Positions 1-13,454 of a stretch of DNA of 64,000 nt are shown one piece after another. Each line of letters begins with the position of its first letter. Positions within the stretch are counted from its first letter, which is position 1. The stretch spans positions 12,582,114-12,646,113 of the forward strand of contig NC_047073.1 in assembly GCF_902459465.1 (NCBI RefSeq). Direction: 5' to 3'. The position numbers were made by a program, and so were the translations under genes. Origin of the DNA: Asterias rubens (Eukaryota; Echinodermata; Asteroidea; Forcipulatida; Asteriidae). Under the pieces are notes generated by a model. That model searched no databases, was not told where the DNA came from, and saw only the letters and a program-made list of their open reading frames with translations.

Positions 1-1522
1 AAATCAGAAACCAGCATTTGGATCTAGAACTTTCATGGGAATTATTTCTACACTCCTGTACACCGTGTGACTGTAAACTATTGATACAGCTTGACATTTT
101 CAGTCTTTATTTTTGATAAGTCTGGAGGACGATTTGAAACGAATAATACTGGACTGTTTCTCCTCATAAGCTAAACAGGAAATCCAGATGTCTATCACAT
201 AAAGACGATCAACAAAAAATATTTTGTTTAGAACAGTTCCTCAATTTGTTTCTCTCTTTTCTTATTTGTTTTCCATTTTATTGGACTGGTAGGGATTTTG
301 AAGTTTCTAAACTAACCATTTTTTCATGTGAACTATTTCCCTCTGAAATTAAAACCTGGGGAGGGGGCACACAATAATGTTTTGTGGTGTAACAACCGAA
401 TCAAGGGCAGTGGGTGTACGTGCTTCCAAAGCATAACAAAAAATACAATGTAATATCTATTAGCAAATAAAGGGAAATTAAAGCACGAATCACCAATGTT
501 AACACAACAGTTTTTTTCTTGTTAGTTTGACAAAAATTCGCGTGAATTTGAAAAATTGGATCTTCACCTGTACGTTAATGAAAATGAACATTGACTGCTC
601 CTTGTAGCTGTCTATGAAACGACCGTTGTCGTTGTCGCTGTCGCTGTCGCTGTCGTTTTTGTTGTTGTTGTTGTGGTGGTGTTTTTTTTTTTTTTACATT
701 GCCCTTGCTTTCCGGTACTTTTGTTATACATGCCTACAGTGTTGGGAACTACTCATTGGCTTACACAATCCATTTCTCACATGAGCTTAGAGACTTCCAC
801 TTGTTTGTCAGGAAAGTGTATGGAAGGTATGGTTCTTTTTCAATAATAATTGAGATTTTAGGTCGCTGCTCTGAGCTTTTAGGTTTTCTTTTAATAAAGG
901 AGTAATGTGCAATACTGTGCAATGGAAGCCTGACATGGAAATCCTTGTATATCTGGAGTTTTATTAACGATACAGAAATTAGTTAATTCATAGACAACTC
1001 AATGTCATATGACATTCAAGTGAAACGAATTCCGTTTAAGTTTCATAACTTTCCCGTACAGAAAATATAGTATATTTCAAGTTGTGATTATTATACTTGA
1101 TTAAGTGATTGGTGCAAAATGCCCCATTTTCGTAGTTTGTCAATTTAAAGTTTGCGTCTCCGAATCAAGGTTAAACATCAATCTGTTTTAAATCTGAGCA
1201 AGACCATTGAAGGAAACATGCAAAATGAACGAATATACAATAATATTGTTTAAACAATATCTCTTGAAAAAGGCCTAAAATACACCAGGATTTCCTTTTC
1301 TAGAAGGAACTATTCAAGTTGTTTAACGAAGAAAAAGTAAATTTGGCAGCCAGTCAACTTCTAGTCAATCTTAATTTGAACAAATTATAGTATTCGCCTT
1401 TGGTTCTTTAATGAATTTCGTAAGTTCCTCCTTTTGTTTTGTAAAGTTATATATGGTTTTTATTCATAGAATGGGTCATTATTAAGCAAGGGGGAGCAGC
1501 TGAAGTCGACACACAGGCAGCC
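1..1522. other. 5' flank of gene A
   Basis: I see no gene here. The stretch is AT-rich and holds a short GTCGCT/GTT microsatellite near 637-680. Parts of it resemble the upstream flanks of genes B (27340-28940) and C (61900-63491), for example the shared words around CTAAACAGGAAAT and the AAATTTGGCAG block. It is much more diverged from those two than they are from each other. It probably contains the promoter and any 5' untranslated exon of gene A. Confidence 0.6.
1440..1522 (+). promoter_or_regulatory. possible 5' UTR region of gene A (TATA-like word or 3' splice site)
   Basis: A TATATAT word lies near 1448, and an AG ending at 1469 lies 53 bases before the ATG. The same AG is found 52 bases before the ATG in B (28888) and C (63439). 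There it is preceded by a better pyrimidine tract (TTCCTTCTCAG). That makes a splice acceptor for a leader exon as likely as a core promoter. Confidence 0.3.
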
Positions 1523-1583
1523 ATGGCGGGACAGCTTCATGTGAGCTTCAAGGAGCTTTTCATACTGTTTGGAGTTTTTGGAG
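1523..1583 (+). CDS. gene A exon 1: start codon and signal peptide
   Basis: The ATG sits in a good Kozak context (GCAGCCATGG). It is followed by MAGQLH and a hydrophobic run LFILFGVF, consistent with a signal peptide. The exon ends at a GTATGT donor in phase 1. Exons 1 of genes B and C have the same length (61 nt) and start, which supports this start codon. Confidence 0.88.
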
Positions 1584-4500
1584 GTATGTACTTGACAAGT
1601 CCTAATAATTATGATGCGATGAAACGAGCCCGCTTTAGGATCCTGGTATAGGGTATATTATGGGCGAAGCCCTCGGCGGTTGTTTTGGGGGTATATCCCC
1701 AGAACGTGTTTAGTTTGGGCAAGTCTTGAATATTGAAGGAAAATTCAACTATCTAGAACTATTTGCATCAATTAAACTTGGTAAAAATCTTGGAATTTGT
1801 TTTGTTCCCGAAAGCATTTGGATTTCGGCAAATAGTCAATTGTAAGTAAGGGAGGACTGTCTATGATTTTTCTGGGGAACAAAGACAAGTACTTTGTAAA
1901 TTTAAGTAAAGGGATGGATTTATATGTGCCTTGTTCCTCAAACTCAGCCAAAAAGAGGAATTTGTATTTTTTGGAATTTCTTGTTCTGCAGGCCTAGCCC
2001 AAATGCATAGACTTTGCTTATGTATATATATGCGAACGAGCGTTTTGCAAATGCACGATTCACGTTTTTGTTCTGCACCACTAAACCGCACTGGTTTAAC
2101 CGGTTTGATACTTTAAAAAATAATTCTCGATATCGAGAATAACGGATTTATTTTAAACACAATCGTCATGACACGGCGAAACGTTTGGAAACGAGGGTGG
2201 GTTTTTCCCGTTATTTTCTCCCGACTCCGATGACCGATTGAGCCTAATTTTTCAGTTTTTTTTGTTTGTATAGCTGTGATACACGAAGTGTTGGCCTTCG
2301 AAAATACTGTTTACCGATGTTGTGCGATTGCTTTAATAAAGGCTGGCTTCCACAAATACTTTTTTTTATTTTTTTTATTATGCATCAAAAACCTCATTCA
2401 GCCTCCTCGAGTATCAAAAACAAAAATATGCTAAGTTCGCCTTAGAAGAAGCTGAACTGTAAACCTTAGTTAAAAGTGAATTGACAGAGTTAACATGTTG
2501 TTATTATTTTGTACTAAATATCAGAATATTTTATCGTATTTTAAAATGTTCAGAAGAACACCACATTCGTAAAAATCTAATGAAATAAATTTAGAATAGT
2601 GCAAACTGTTCAAAATGGGAGGTCACTGGAAAATATAACCATAAAGGTCCATTAAGAATGTGTCAGTTAAGGTGTGAGCGAGTGAGCACCTCACCATTCC
2701 TTTTTTCACATAAGTATTGTTTTTAACAATGGGAACAAAATAATTTAAATCATTAACTTGTTTGAATGTTTCCTTTCGCTTGCTCATACTTTTGTTTGGT
2801 AGTTGAGTCTGTTTTTTTTTTCTTCTTCTTCTAATCAAACAAATCGCGTATTGAATTATGTTCCTCAGTCGTGTTATCAGTGGTAGACTTTACCAGCGTG
2901 ACAGCTTCTGGCTCCCTGCAAGCAAATTACTACATTTTCATCGCAAGTTATTTGGTGACTGATGATGAGACCACAGCAACCAACAACGAAGAGCTTGGTT
3001 TTACACGATTCATACCGACTGGTAGAGCTACCGACATGACTGAGTGGACGGATTCTTCTGGTTCTTTACCATCGACATTGCCAGACAATGTAAAGAGTAA
3101 GATATATAAAGTTCTCAATGCCACTACAGGAAGCGTCGGTGTGTTCGAATGGAGGTATGGCTCTAACACAGTGAAAACGATACGGATGAGACCCACAGGT
3201 GAGTGATTCAAATGTGAATCGAGCATGTGACTAAGTTTTGCATTTACCAGAAGGAAGAACATTGCATGTGAATATATTTTAATCGATTTGAAAATCAATG
3301 ATATCGATTTTGGCTTTATTTGTGGTTTTCTGTGAACGGGTGTGTAACAGTTTAATTTGCTTTAAGTAAAACTCATTGAAAGTTATTTCCATCAAGTAAA
3401 CCTTTGATCACTGTCACGCTTGGCAAAAGGCCGAGGTTTATATGAAGGAAAAAAAAACTCAGAGCGACATACGGTGGCTGCAGTGTTTTTTTTATGTAAG
3501 TTTAGACGGTAATTTTTTTTATTTTTTTTGATGTGCAAGTATTTCAAAAGTGGTTTTCAAGAGATTAGGGGAACCCACCCCGCCCCTAAAAGGGAGCCTT
3601 CATGTGACGTCATGTCGGGAACCCGAGCCGTCGGGCCCCCTGGCTGTGTGCATATAGAGACCTGTGCACTGTGTGGCCTGGTACCTAGGCGCGTTTAGTT
3701 AGGGACCAGACTCTTTTTGCCGAATTTGTTTAAATTCCCGACTTGACGTCGATGGTAGGGGGCGGTAACAATCCACAAACGGGGGGGGGCATGACTTATT
3801 CGCTATTTACGCAAGTGAGATATGTCGGGGGTAAAAAAAAAACATTTTATTGATGTTCAATACATATATCAGAAATAAATGACAGCAAAATTAACTGTTT
3901 TATTTTAATTCACTGCAGCATCCCTTTAATTTGCACAAGATACGTGCGCTTTAACCCACACCTGTGCATGCTATTGTTAAATCGCTCCATTATTTTGCAC
4001 GAATGGCGCGATGGGTACAACCAGAGAGAACTATTCACCCATTCTGCAAACGGGTGAAACTGTCCCCATTGCGCAAGTCGTGCCAACATAAAATAGTTAT
4101 GGAATAAAGTAAATGACTTAAAGGCAGTGGACACTATTGGTAATTGTCAAAGACTAGCCTTCACAGTTGGTGTAACTCAACATATGCATAAAATAACAAA
4201 CCTGTGAAAATTTGAGCTCAATCGGTCATCGAAGTTGCGAGATAATAACGAAAGAAAAATAACCCTTGTCACACGAAGTTGTGTGCGTTTAGATGGTTGA
4301 TTTCGAGACCTCAGTTCTAAATCTGAGGTCTCGAAATCAAATTCGTGGAAAATTACTTTTTTTCTCGAAAACTATGGCTTTTCAGAGGGAGCCGTTTCTC
4401 ACAGTGTTTTATACCATCAACCTCTCCCCATTACTCGTCACCAAGAAAGGTTTTATGCCAATAATTAGTTTGAGTAGTTACCAATAGTGTCCAATGGCTT

Positions 4501-7500
4501 TTAATGACGTAAATGACACCATTAACCATATTTTGTTTTGAACACTTAAACAAACAACCTTTATAATTTCGTTCGCTTCTGAATCGAACAATCCTCATAT
4601 CCATATTGCAGGCTTTGTACATATTCTCAAAACTTGATGATGTTGGATCCAAAAGTTGTCCAGAGAATTGGAGTGAATGTCGTCAATCATACGCTTTAAT
4701 ACAATTGTATGTGTCATTATCAGCTGCACCAATTAAAGGGACTTGTCACTACTGGGTAGAACACCTTCATGTTTAAATCCAAATTTCCATTTTCAGCTTT
4801 AGTTCAATTTTTTTTAGTCAACATGAAGTGTGAACTTTCCACACACAAAAAAGTACAAAATAAATGTTTGAAACTGATTTGTACTTTTCGCGAACACGTC
4901 TTTAAACTTAAAAGTTTGTAATAGATGTTAAATTTGCATCCGGGATAAAGAATATTAATTTTGGTTTTTACCCATACACCGATGTGTGTTAGCACTGTAT
5001 ACTCAGTACTTTCCCGAGTCCTGTGAAAAAATATCACAGGCATGCTACTCGGGTGGGATTCGAACCCACGACCCTTGCAATTCTAGAGCAGTGTCTTACC
5101 AACTAGACTACCGAGGTTGCCCGGCAGCTAGAGGCAGTTCGAATCCTATGTTTTGGCAGCGGGTACCGCAACGATATAATAGATGTTAAATTTGCATCGG
5201 GGATAAAGAATATTAATTTTGGCTTTTGCTCAAAAAGTTTGTGCTAAATTTCTAAGATTGTGTTGTTATAAACAAAATAATTTTTTTTTGTTTAGCTCCA
5301 AATTCAACTCCAGTTGTGTTTTTGATGCCATCCTTTTTTATTCTTTGCAAAAGATGTCTCGGCGGCACCCTGGCATCTGTATAATATGTAGCCCTCAAGT
5401 AAAGTAAACCTTTAAGTAACCCTCAAGTAAAGTAAAACATGTAGCCCCCAAGTACGCAAACTAAACCATCGACCTAAATAAAACAAAATAAAATATGCAA
5501 TTTTTCGTCTAAAACAAAATGGTTCACTAAAGCACTAAATGATCATTATACACTAGGTTTAAATTAGTATAAGCCACCAAACCAGTATATGAGTCCATTC
5601 AATTATAGACACGAAGTTTGTTTCCATTTTGGTAACTGGGTATATAGTTTTCCTAAAAATGTAATGTTTATTATTGTGCCATTAACAATGTGCCGTTAAT
5701 GACAATGTGAGCTGAATCATTCCGTCTTTTTTTTTTTTTTTTTTTTTTTTGATAAATTTGACATCCACAGCATCCCTTGTACCAGCCTTCGTAAGCCGTA
5801 CTGTCAACATCGGCGATGATGTTGCTCTGACCGTTACCAGAAACACAGCGGATGACGAGATTTCAAACAGCAAATGGAGGAAAGACAACGGTGAAGCTTT
5901 TAACACGAACATCCTGAACTTCAGCATAAGCAGCGCCAGTACCAGCGACAGTGGTATTTATGAGTGCCATTATAAACATGAACGTGCCAAAGGGAACCAG
6001 GCGCTACTGAGATTGATTGTTAGAGGTAAGCAAAATGATTCATTTATTTATTTATTTATTTATTTGTAATGAAAAAGAATATGTTGCTTAACATCTCTCC
6101 CATTCTACATAATCCCAACTGGAGACCCGTTTATTTCATAATACAATATGAGATCATTCTTCAGACATTCAAGGCTCTCCATGGACTAGCCCCTACCTAC
6201 ATACAGAGCATGATTCAGCCCCGTAGTGTCAGGCCGGGTCTGAGGTCATCTGGCAGCATTCTTTATGTTCCTCTGACCTGTTTAACAAGCTATGTATGGC
6301 CTTTAGTAACATTTCAACACATCTCTGGAACTTTCTGCCTCAGTATCTGTAGGATACACATGACATCTCACGATTCCAACAATCTCTTAAGACCAATGTC
6401 TTCAGATTAGCCTATAAACATGAGTGAAATTGTATTCTTGTTCTTGACCAGCGCCGTTGAATGTCATACAGATAAAGTGCGCTTTACAAATTATGTTTTA
6501 TTATCATATTATTTTAACTGTCTAGATACGAATACTTTCACTTAACTCTGCAATACAATACAGCAGACCAAAACACTGTGCATTAGGCAGTCTATGAAAA
6601 TAATGGCCAATTAACACACACTAATGCTGCATAAAATGGACTCTGGGCATCCCCAACACCCTTGAGATAGTCTAGAGATACTAAAACAATTCCCTCATAC
6701 CACGCTTGCCTGCAGAGTATCCATCATGTATTCTAAATAAGGCATAGTCCCCACACTAAAGGCATTAGTCAACGCAAGTCAGTGGGGGAAATCTCCATCA
6801 TACCTTGGACCAGTGCCAGGGTAAACCAGATAAGCTAGGTTACTCAAACTCTCCATTATGTTTATCAATCGTATAATGGAGGAAATCAAGAAAAGCTTTC
6901 TACTTTATTCATAAGAAGAGTAATTAACAAAAACTGTTAATTGTGCCATGGAAACCATGGTTAAACTAGAACCAGACTTCAATGGAAATATGTAAGCAAC
7001 TACTTATCTCTAAAACATCAGATACACAAATAAATAGGCCTAACATCAGAGACACAAATAAACAGGCCTTTGCTCTATCTAACTGCAACCGAAGCCCCAT
7101 GCGATCACCAGGCCTTGGTCAACATACCTTTAGCTTGAACTGCGACGGACGAAATATTTCACAAAGTAAATGCGAATGTTTATATAACTGGTAATTCGAG
7201 TGAACGTTTAGTCAGCCGTCACCCAAACAAACCCAAGCTCAAAACACCAAAGGACGATCAGGGACGACACACCTGATTTTTAAAGACATGTCGTACAATT
7301 CTACCAAAAGGTTCAAGCCAAACTATGTGTTTTTTTGCTAGTAAGCCTATATTTAGTTGCTGCTTACTTTTGTTCGCACTCACTGATTGGTTTACAGACA
7401 ATTATATGGGTGCACGACATTGCAAATCCACACAGGTCGACTGCGAATAAATGTCCGCATATAGTGGAAACACGTTGGCGTAAGAATAGTTGTTGTCCCC

Positions 7501-8139
7501 CTCTGTTTTCGTTTAGAATGGCAACTAATGCCAATCGTCTTAACTTCACTGTAGTTATAAGTTATAACTTGAGGCCGGCGACAAACTGTAGCAGAATGTT
7601 CCCGGCGGTCTAAGAAGCTCAGGCCAATCATCGATTGCTGACTATTCCTATGTCATCGTAAAGTTGATCGACCAGCTTGCGGCTTAAATATGCAGAATGG
7701 AGGGATAAATATTAATAACAAAATAAAGAACAAGTATTTTTGTATGCTGGTTTGTATGCTAACGTATGCAATGTTTTTTTGTTTTTTTGTTGTTTTTTTG
7801 CTTTTTGAAAAAAGGATGCCCACAACATAAATATGGCCTAACGGCTTGTAGCAGCGAGTGTCCGAGATGTCTGAATGGTGGTGTTTGTGATGACGTTGAT
7901 GGTGACTGCATTTGTCCACCTGGGTTTGGTGGTAGACTTTGTGGAGAAGGTGAGTCTAGGTACCTATATATTAACCTTGGTAAATATACCGTTCATATGT
8001 TTCAGACCAAAGAAGTCATATTATGGTATTATGCTAATCAACCTGGTTGGACACCAAACTGCCTGCTAAAGTTGTGATTTTTTAGAGTTGTTGGAGCAAC
8101 GTGCCACCAATCTGGTTGTTTATTACCACCCCCCCCCCC

Positions 8140-8178
<39 letters not shown>

Positions 8179-11100
8179 CCGCGTGATTACACTGTTCTTA
8201 AGAAGTATCATCCATATCAATATACCGCAGTAATTAATTAGGTGTTCATCACATTGCGTTCAACCGATCACCGTGTTTTTGTAATAAACAAAAACTCTAT
8301 GTCTAGTTGTTGTTGGTATCATGATGCATTAGTAAAAGGACCGAACCGCTTTGGCCAAAAAGGGAGCCTCCGCTGTGACGCTGTTGGGTTGCCTCACGAT
8401 GGTTCTACATGCAAAGGAATGCTGTTCTGTTTACCGGATCCATACGGATGCAGCTGTGCCGCTGGGTACCAGGGACTTGAGTGCAAGACAGGTACATTTT
8501 TAACTCAAACAATCGGAAAACATCATCAAAAGTTTGCCGTTGATAGAATAACATATTCATAAGCTAAACGCAAACAATATTTGAAACTGCTAAGAACAAA
8601 ATATAGCTTCCCAAGAAAACAGAAATGCACCTATCCCTTCCCCCACTGTCTAGTACGACTATGTTCAGATCAAGATAGTTGCGTGTATATAACTTTTAAG
8701 GCGGCTTTAGGGAGGATATCACTATACTGAGGTAGCGCTGAATAAAAACATCGACTACATAATCGCTAGATCAAACCACGCGGACTTAGTTACCATGGGT
8801 TGAGAATCCCTCCAGAATTTTCTTTTTTTCATTCGGTGTACATTTTCTGGGCAAAAAGCTTCAATGTACCAGGCGTCGATAAACAGACAGACAGCATTCG
8901 GTTTGTTTTTAGCACTTTTCTTTGGTTCTTTCTTAACTGGTTCAGATTGTGATGATGGAACATACGGTGCCAACTGTGCCCAGATATGTCACTGTGCCGA
9001 AGAGGCGTCATGTAATGGAACAACGGGTGAATGTGTTGGAGACTGTGCATCGGGATACAAAGGAGATAACTGTCAAGGTAGGTACGGAGTACAGCTCGAA
9101 ACTTGTAATTTGAGAAACAACCAATTTGAAATTTCATATTTACGTCCATCGGGTCTCTCTTTCTTCTTTTCAGTAGGGCCTACATATTTCATTTTGACGT
9201 TGAACGCTAAGATTGTGTTTAAACAATCAATTATTTTAACCATGTACAGATATATGTTATGTGTACAATGACACTTACATATGAAAATTTCGTATGAAAA
9301 TGTGGTGTCATTCATTAGATAATGCCGAAATTATGGAGCAAGTGTAATATAAAAAAACAATGACAGAAATATTACACTGACATAAATGCTTCTCGGATTC
9401 GAACTGTATGGAATAGCAACCGATGTCTTTTATCATAACAACTGGATGTAAAATGTTTCTCAAAATGATTTATGCTTTTCAAAGCTGATGTTAAGCTCAC
9501 CGAAAGTTGTGTGTTGCCAGAGTGATTACCAATTAATATGCATTATTTTATAAGTTGTTATACGTGGTGTTTTTATTCAACAGAGCAATGTCTTCCCCAT
9601 GGAGATATTATGCTATCGTGCAACACGACTTGTACAATATTAGGTAGGTTGCATTCATCGGCTGAACCCAGATATGTAGACTTCTTCCCAACTCGCTATA
9701 TCCTATCTGTGATCCTTTTATGACAATCGCCTTTTGCTCGAAATTATCTCAGAAATTTAGGTATTCAGTTTTAACCTTTAAATCGAAAAATGGTCTGATA
9801 TTGATTTTTCTTCCCAATGTGTCTTCCTAATTTTAATCATTTTTTTTGTTCACATTTTTGCTTATGCTTTTTTTGTTAGACCGAAAATCATGACCCTTTA
9901 CTTACTTTCTTATATTCTGCATTGCCTTTTGCATTCTTCTTAATGTAGCTCAGTCGTGTCTCTCTGCATGGATGTATTAATATTCAGTGAGGCGTGGTCT
10001 TCCAGGCCAATGTAATCATGACATTAAATGGATTAGTTCATATAGAACGTATTGTATAACCCCTTTTAGGTATGAAAGTCGCCATCTTGTAGGGCAAACC
10101 GTATGCGCGTCCAAAAGCGTACACCAAAAGCACGCAGCACACAGCATTCCCGGTGACGTCATATTCAATACGGTCTATACTGGTTCATTTTCACTTATTG
10201 AGCAGTGACCATGTGAAGTGAATTGTTTACGCTCTTCACGATGTTATACACTCGGAATGTTCCAATTGATTTCAGATCCCAACATCATACCCCAACGTCT
10301 CAGTGTGTCTTCTTATTCTGCTGACGATTCATTCACTCACACATTATCATGGGAACCGGTAATTTGCCCAGCAGAAGGCTTCAGTATAGTGAACTACGTA
10401 TATAAGGTGCTTGATGGACACGGGAGTGAAGTTGAACCTGTTGAAATCGAGGGTACTTCTGTCAACCTTAACTTGTCTGTTTGCACAAGTTATCAATTCA
10501 AAGTTGCTGCACAAACGAGTAAAGGCGTCGGAAATTACAGTTTTGTATCTTACACAACTATATCAAAGGGTAAACAGTTTTTTTAAGAATTTAAATATAC
10601 ATTAGATTGTAGTTTAAAGTGTTTTCGTTGATACCATGACTCAAATAGTGTTTCACTTCTCTTTCATGCTGAAAGCAAGAAACAAAATTCATGAAAAAGT
10701 TATAGTATATAGGGAGTCTTTTGTTCGTTGGCAGAAGTGGTCATGGCGGTTATTATTCAAAACTGAAGTTCCATCAAAAAAGTATATTGAAAGTGTTCAG
10801 CAGTACAACTTATGCCAACTTGCGATGATGTGTACACTGATTGTCATACGTAGTTCCAATCATCTCGCACCGGCACAGTCGGGCGAGCTTGCTGGGAGGA
10901 GGAGCAACTTTGCAGGGAACGACTTTGCCATGGTGTCATATTTCCGTCATATTTCAGTCACTCAAGCCCACAACCAACCAAGGCTTATTTACACAACCGA
11001 CGTAGCATGCACTCAGCTTAAAATAATAAATTTAATTTCTTTTACAATACAATAAAATTGTTTTTTAAAAGGAACAAAGACCTGGAGTTTAAGTGGGAAA

Positions 11101-13409
11101 TCAGTTTCATTGGTCATGTTTTTCAGTAATTTTGTGTTTGCTTCGAGAAAAAATAACTCCACACTCTTTTATCCGTTTCTTCTTGAAGTTCCAAATCCTG
11201 TCACCAACGTAACGGTCTCATCTATCAGTGATACTCAACTCACGATATCATGGGCTGTCCCTGTTACCGACGCCCAAGGTCCTTGTCCTGCCATAGACTA
11301 CCTGGTGACATATGCTCTTATAAACCTTGAGCAGTGTCAAATGGTCAATAGACGTAGTGACACATTGAATACAACGGCTACTACAATTACCATTGACGGA
11401 CTTGAAGCTTACTCAACATACAGGGTGAATGTTACTGGCGTGTATGTTCACCTTTGACCTACATTCATTTCACAAAGCGATCATACGCACAAATCTATAC
11501 ATTTAAATATTTGTGATTCCAGCCACACCATCTAGACCATGCAGATATTAGTGTCATCCTCATAATTTGTCAGGCGCTTGATTTCAATACAATTTGTGTG
11601 AGTTGGTTGAACCTCATCCGACCCTTGTGACTAAAAACACTAAGTAATTAGATCTTTGAAAACAATTTCATCGCTCAATCATGTTCCTTAAATACACAAG
11701 TTTACCGAACCAACATGGCGACACAGCATCAGAAAGCCCTAATAAATATGAGACTGTCGATAAAAAAAGTGAAAACAAAACAACCCAGCATAATACCGTT
11801 AGTGGGGCTTAAACAAAGTGGGTCTTCTGACGTAAACGTATCATGCATATTGTTTAAATGGAAATGTGTGAAATTACGCGCTCGGTGGTGTTTCATTGGG
11901 TCACGTGGTCCCATCATCCGGGTTATATTCACCAACAACGAACGTATCGCACAGTGCGTTCACCACCCAGTGTTAAAGGGTCTATGTACTTTTTGTAGGA
12001 CAAAAAAAACGTATTTCCATAACATTGTTTTACTCACCTTAGCAACTAACATTTAAAGGTACGCTTTCTACTATCATTATCTTCAAGCGGAGTAAGTTTA
12101 ATAATGTAAATCTGTGGCGGTGTGTTTTGTGTAACAAAAAGTACCCAAATCATTTGGAACATCTACATTGTTTGGAACACATACTTTATTGACGTATCCA
12201 CAACCGGTTTGGTGCGGTTAACTTCCTTGTTTATACGGCTATATCCAATCATGACACAATGCTGACGTGTACATACATTTGGAAATGAGGATCAAAGTAA
12301 AACAATATTATCATCTTGACATACGTTTCTTTCCACACAGAGCCAAGTCAACCGCGATCTCTGATCGCTACAGCGATAACCCAGACGAGCATCACACTCA
12401 GCTGGGAAAAGCCACAATATCCGAATGGGAAGATCGTACATTACATTGTATGTATACGGTGTTTTACTGGTTTTAGAACCCTCAGACCTGTCGAAATAAT
12501 ACACATTCTTACAGCAGCAGTGGAGGTTGGCGACCAAAGTATATAGTTTAAACGCAATATTTATTCTCAAGGCAGTGCTTCATCTCGAAATTAAGTTCTA
12601 TAAATGCACGCATAAAAAGACATTATGAGTAACTCCCTCATATTGCTGCTTTAGAGCCTGGTTTGTACTAGACTTGATTCAAGTCCCATTCTCGTTCGGG
12701 AGGCCCCTAAGAGCATACCTGCCGCCGTCATGTAGCTCCTGTCGTCCCGAGAAAAGGTTGGGGAATGCACAACATCACAAAATATTAGTTTTATGAGATT
12801 GGCACGGGATTGGGACTTGAGTCAAGTCTGGTTTGTACCTAATTTAACATCGTTGCTGATACCTTTGCATACGTTTGATGGAAATCAGATTTCAATGTCA
12901 ACACCCTGTTTTACACTTATTATGGAATGTCAATTAGATTTTGTGGATAGTTATTATTTTATTTGAAATAATCATTTTGAAAACCTAAAATCTATTTATG
13001 ATAAAAAAGGACCCGATCTTCACTTTCGTTCGTTTGTACTCACACAGTCTACTCATTAAACCACAGGTTGAGCACCGTGTATATGCCCGCCCATACGACC
13101 GTAGCTTCAACTTCTACAGTCACTCAGAATTTTGGAGTTCAAAAGTATTGGCTGCGCCTTTAATTACAGTTATCGGCGATTTAGAGCCTTCCACGCAGTA
13201 TGAGGTTCGGGTTCAGGCAGTTAACAATGCCAATATAACTGGAAATATTACACAACTGAAAGTCTTCACTGAATTACCAACAGGTAAATAATATGGTAGA
13301 TATTGTTATGTAATGTTTGTACGTTAGAATATTATGAGCTTAACATTTTTACACTGTTTGTTCAGTGTTTTATCTGTGTGTTGTTATTGTTTTGTTGTTG
13401 TGTGTGCTG

Positions 13410-13454
<45 letters not shown>

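Larger units (their letters stand above)
3199..5770 (+). other. gene A intron 2, repeat-rich
   Basis: No coding sequence is seen. The intron holds a GC-rich unique stretch near 3560-3800, a full MITE (4120-4502), a tRNA-derived SINE on the minus strand (4919-5222) and a poly(T) tract before the acceptor at 5770. Confidence 0.6.

Noticed and set aside
5047-5124. A possible true tRNA gene on the minus strand
   Set aside because: The T-arm is perfect, but the anticodon stem is poor and the body is embedded in a SINE with a repeated tail, so it is treated as a tRNA-derived repeat.
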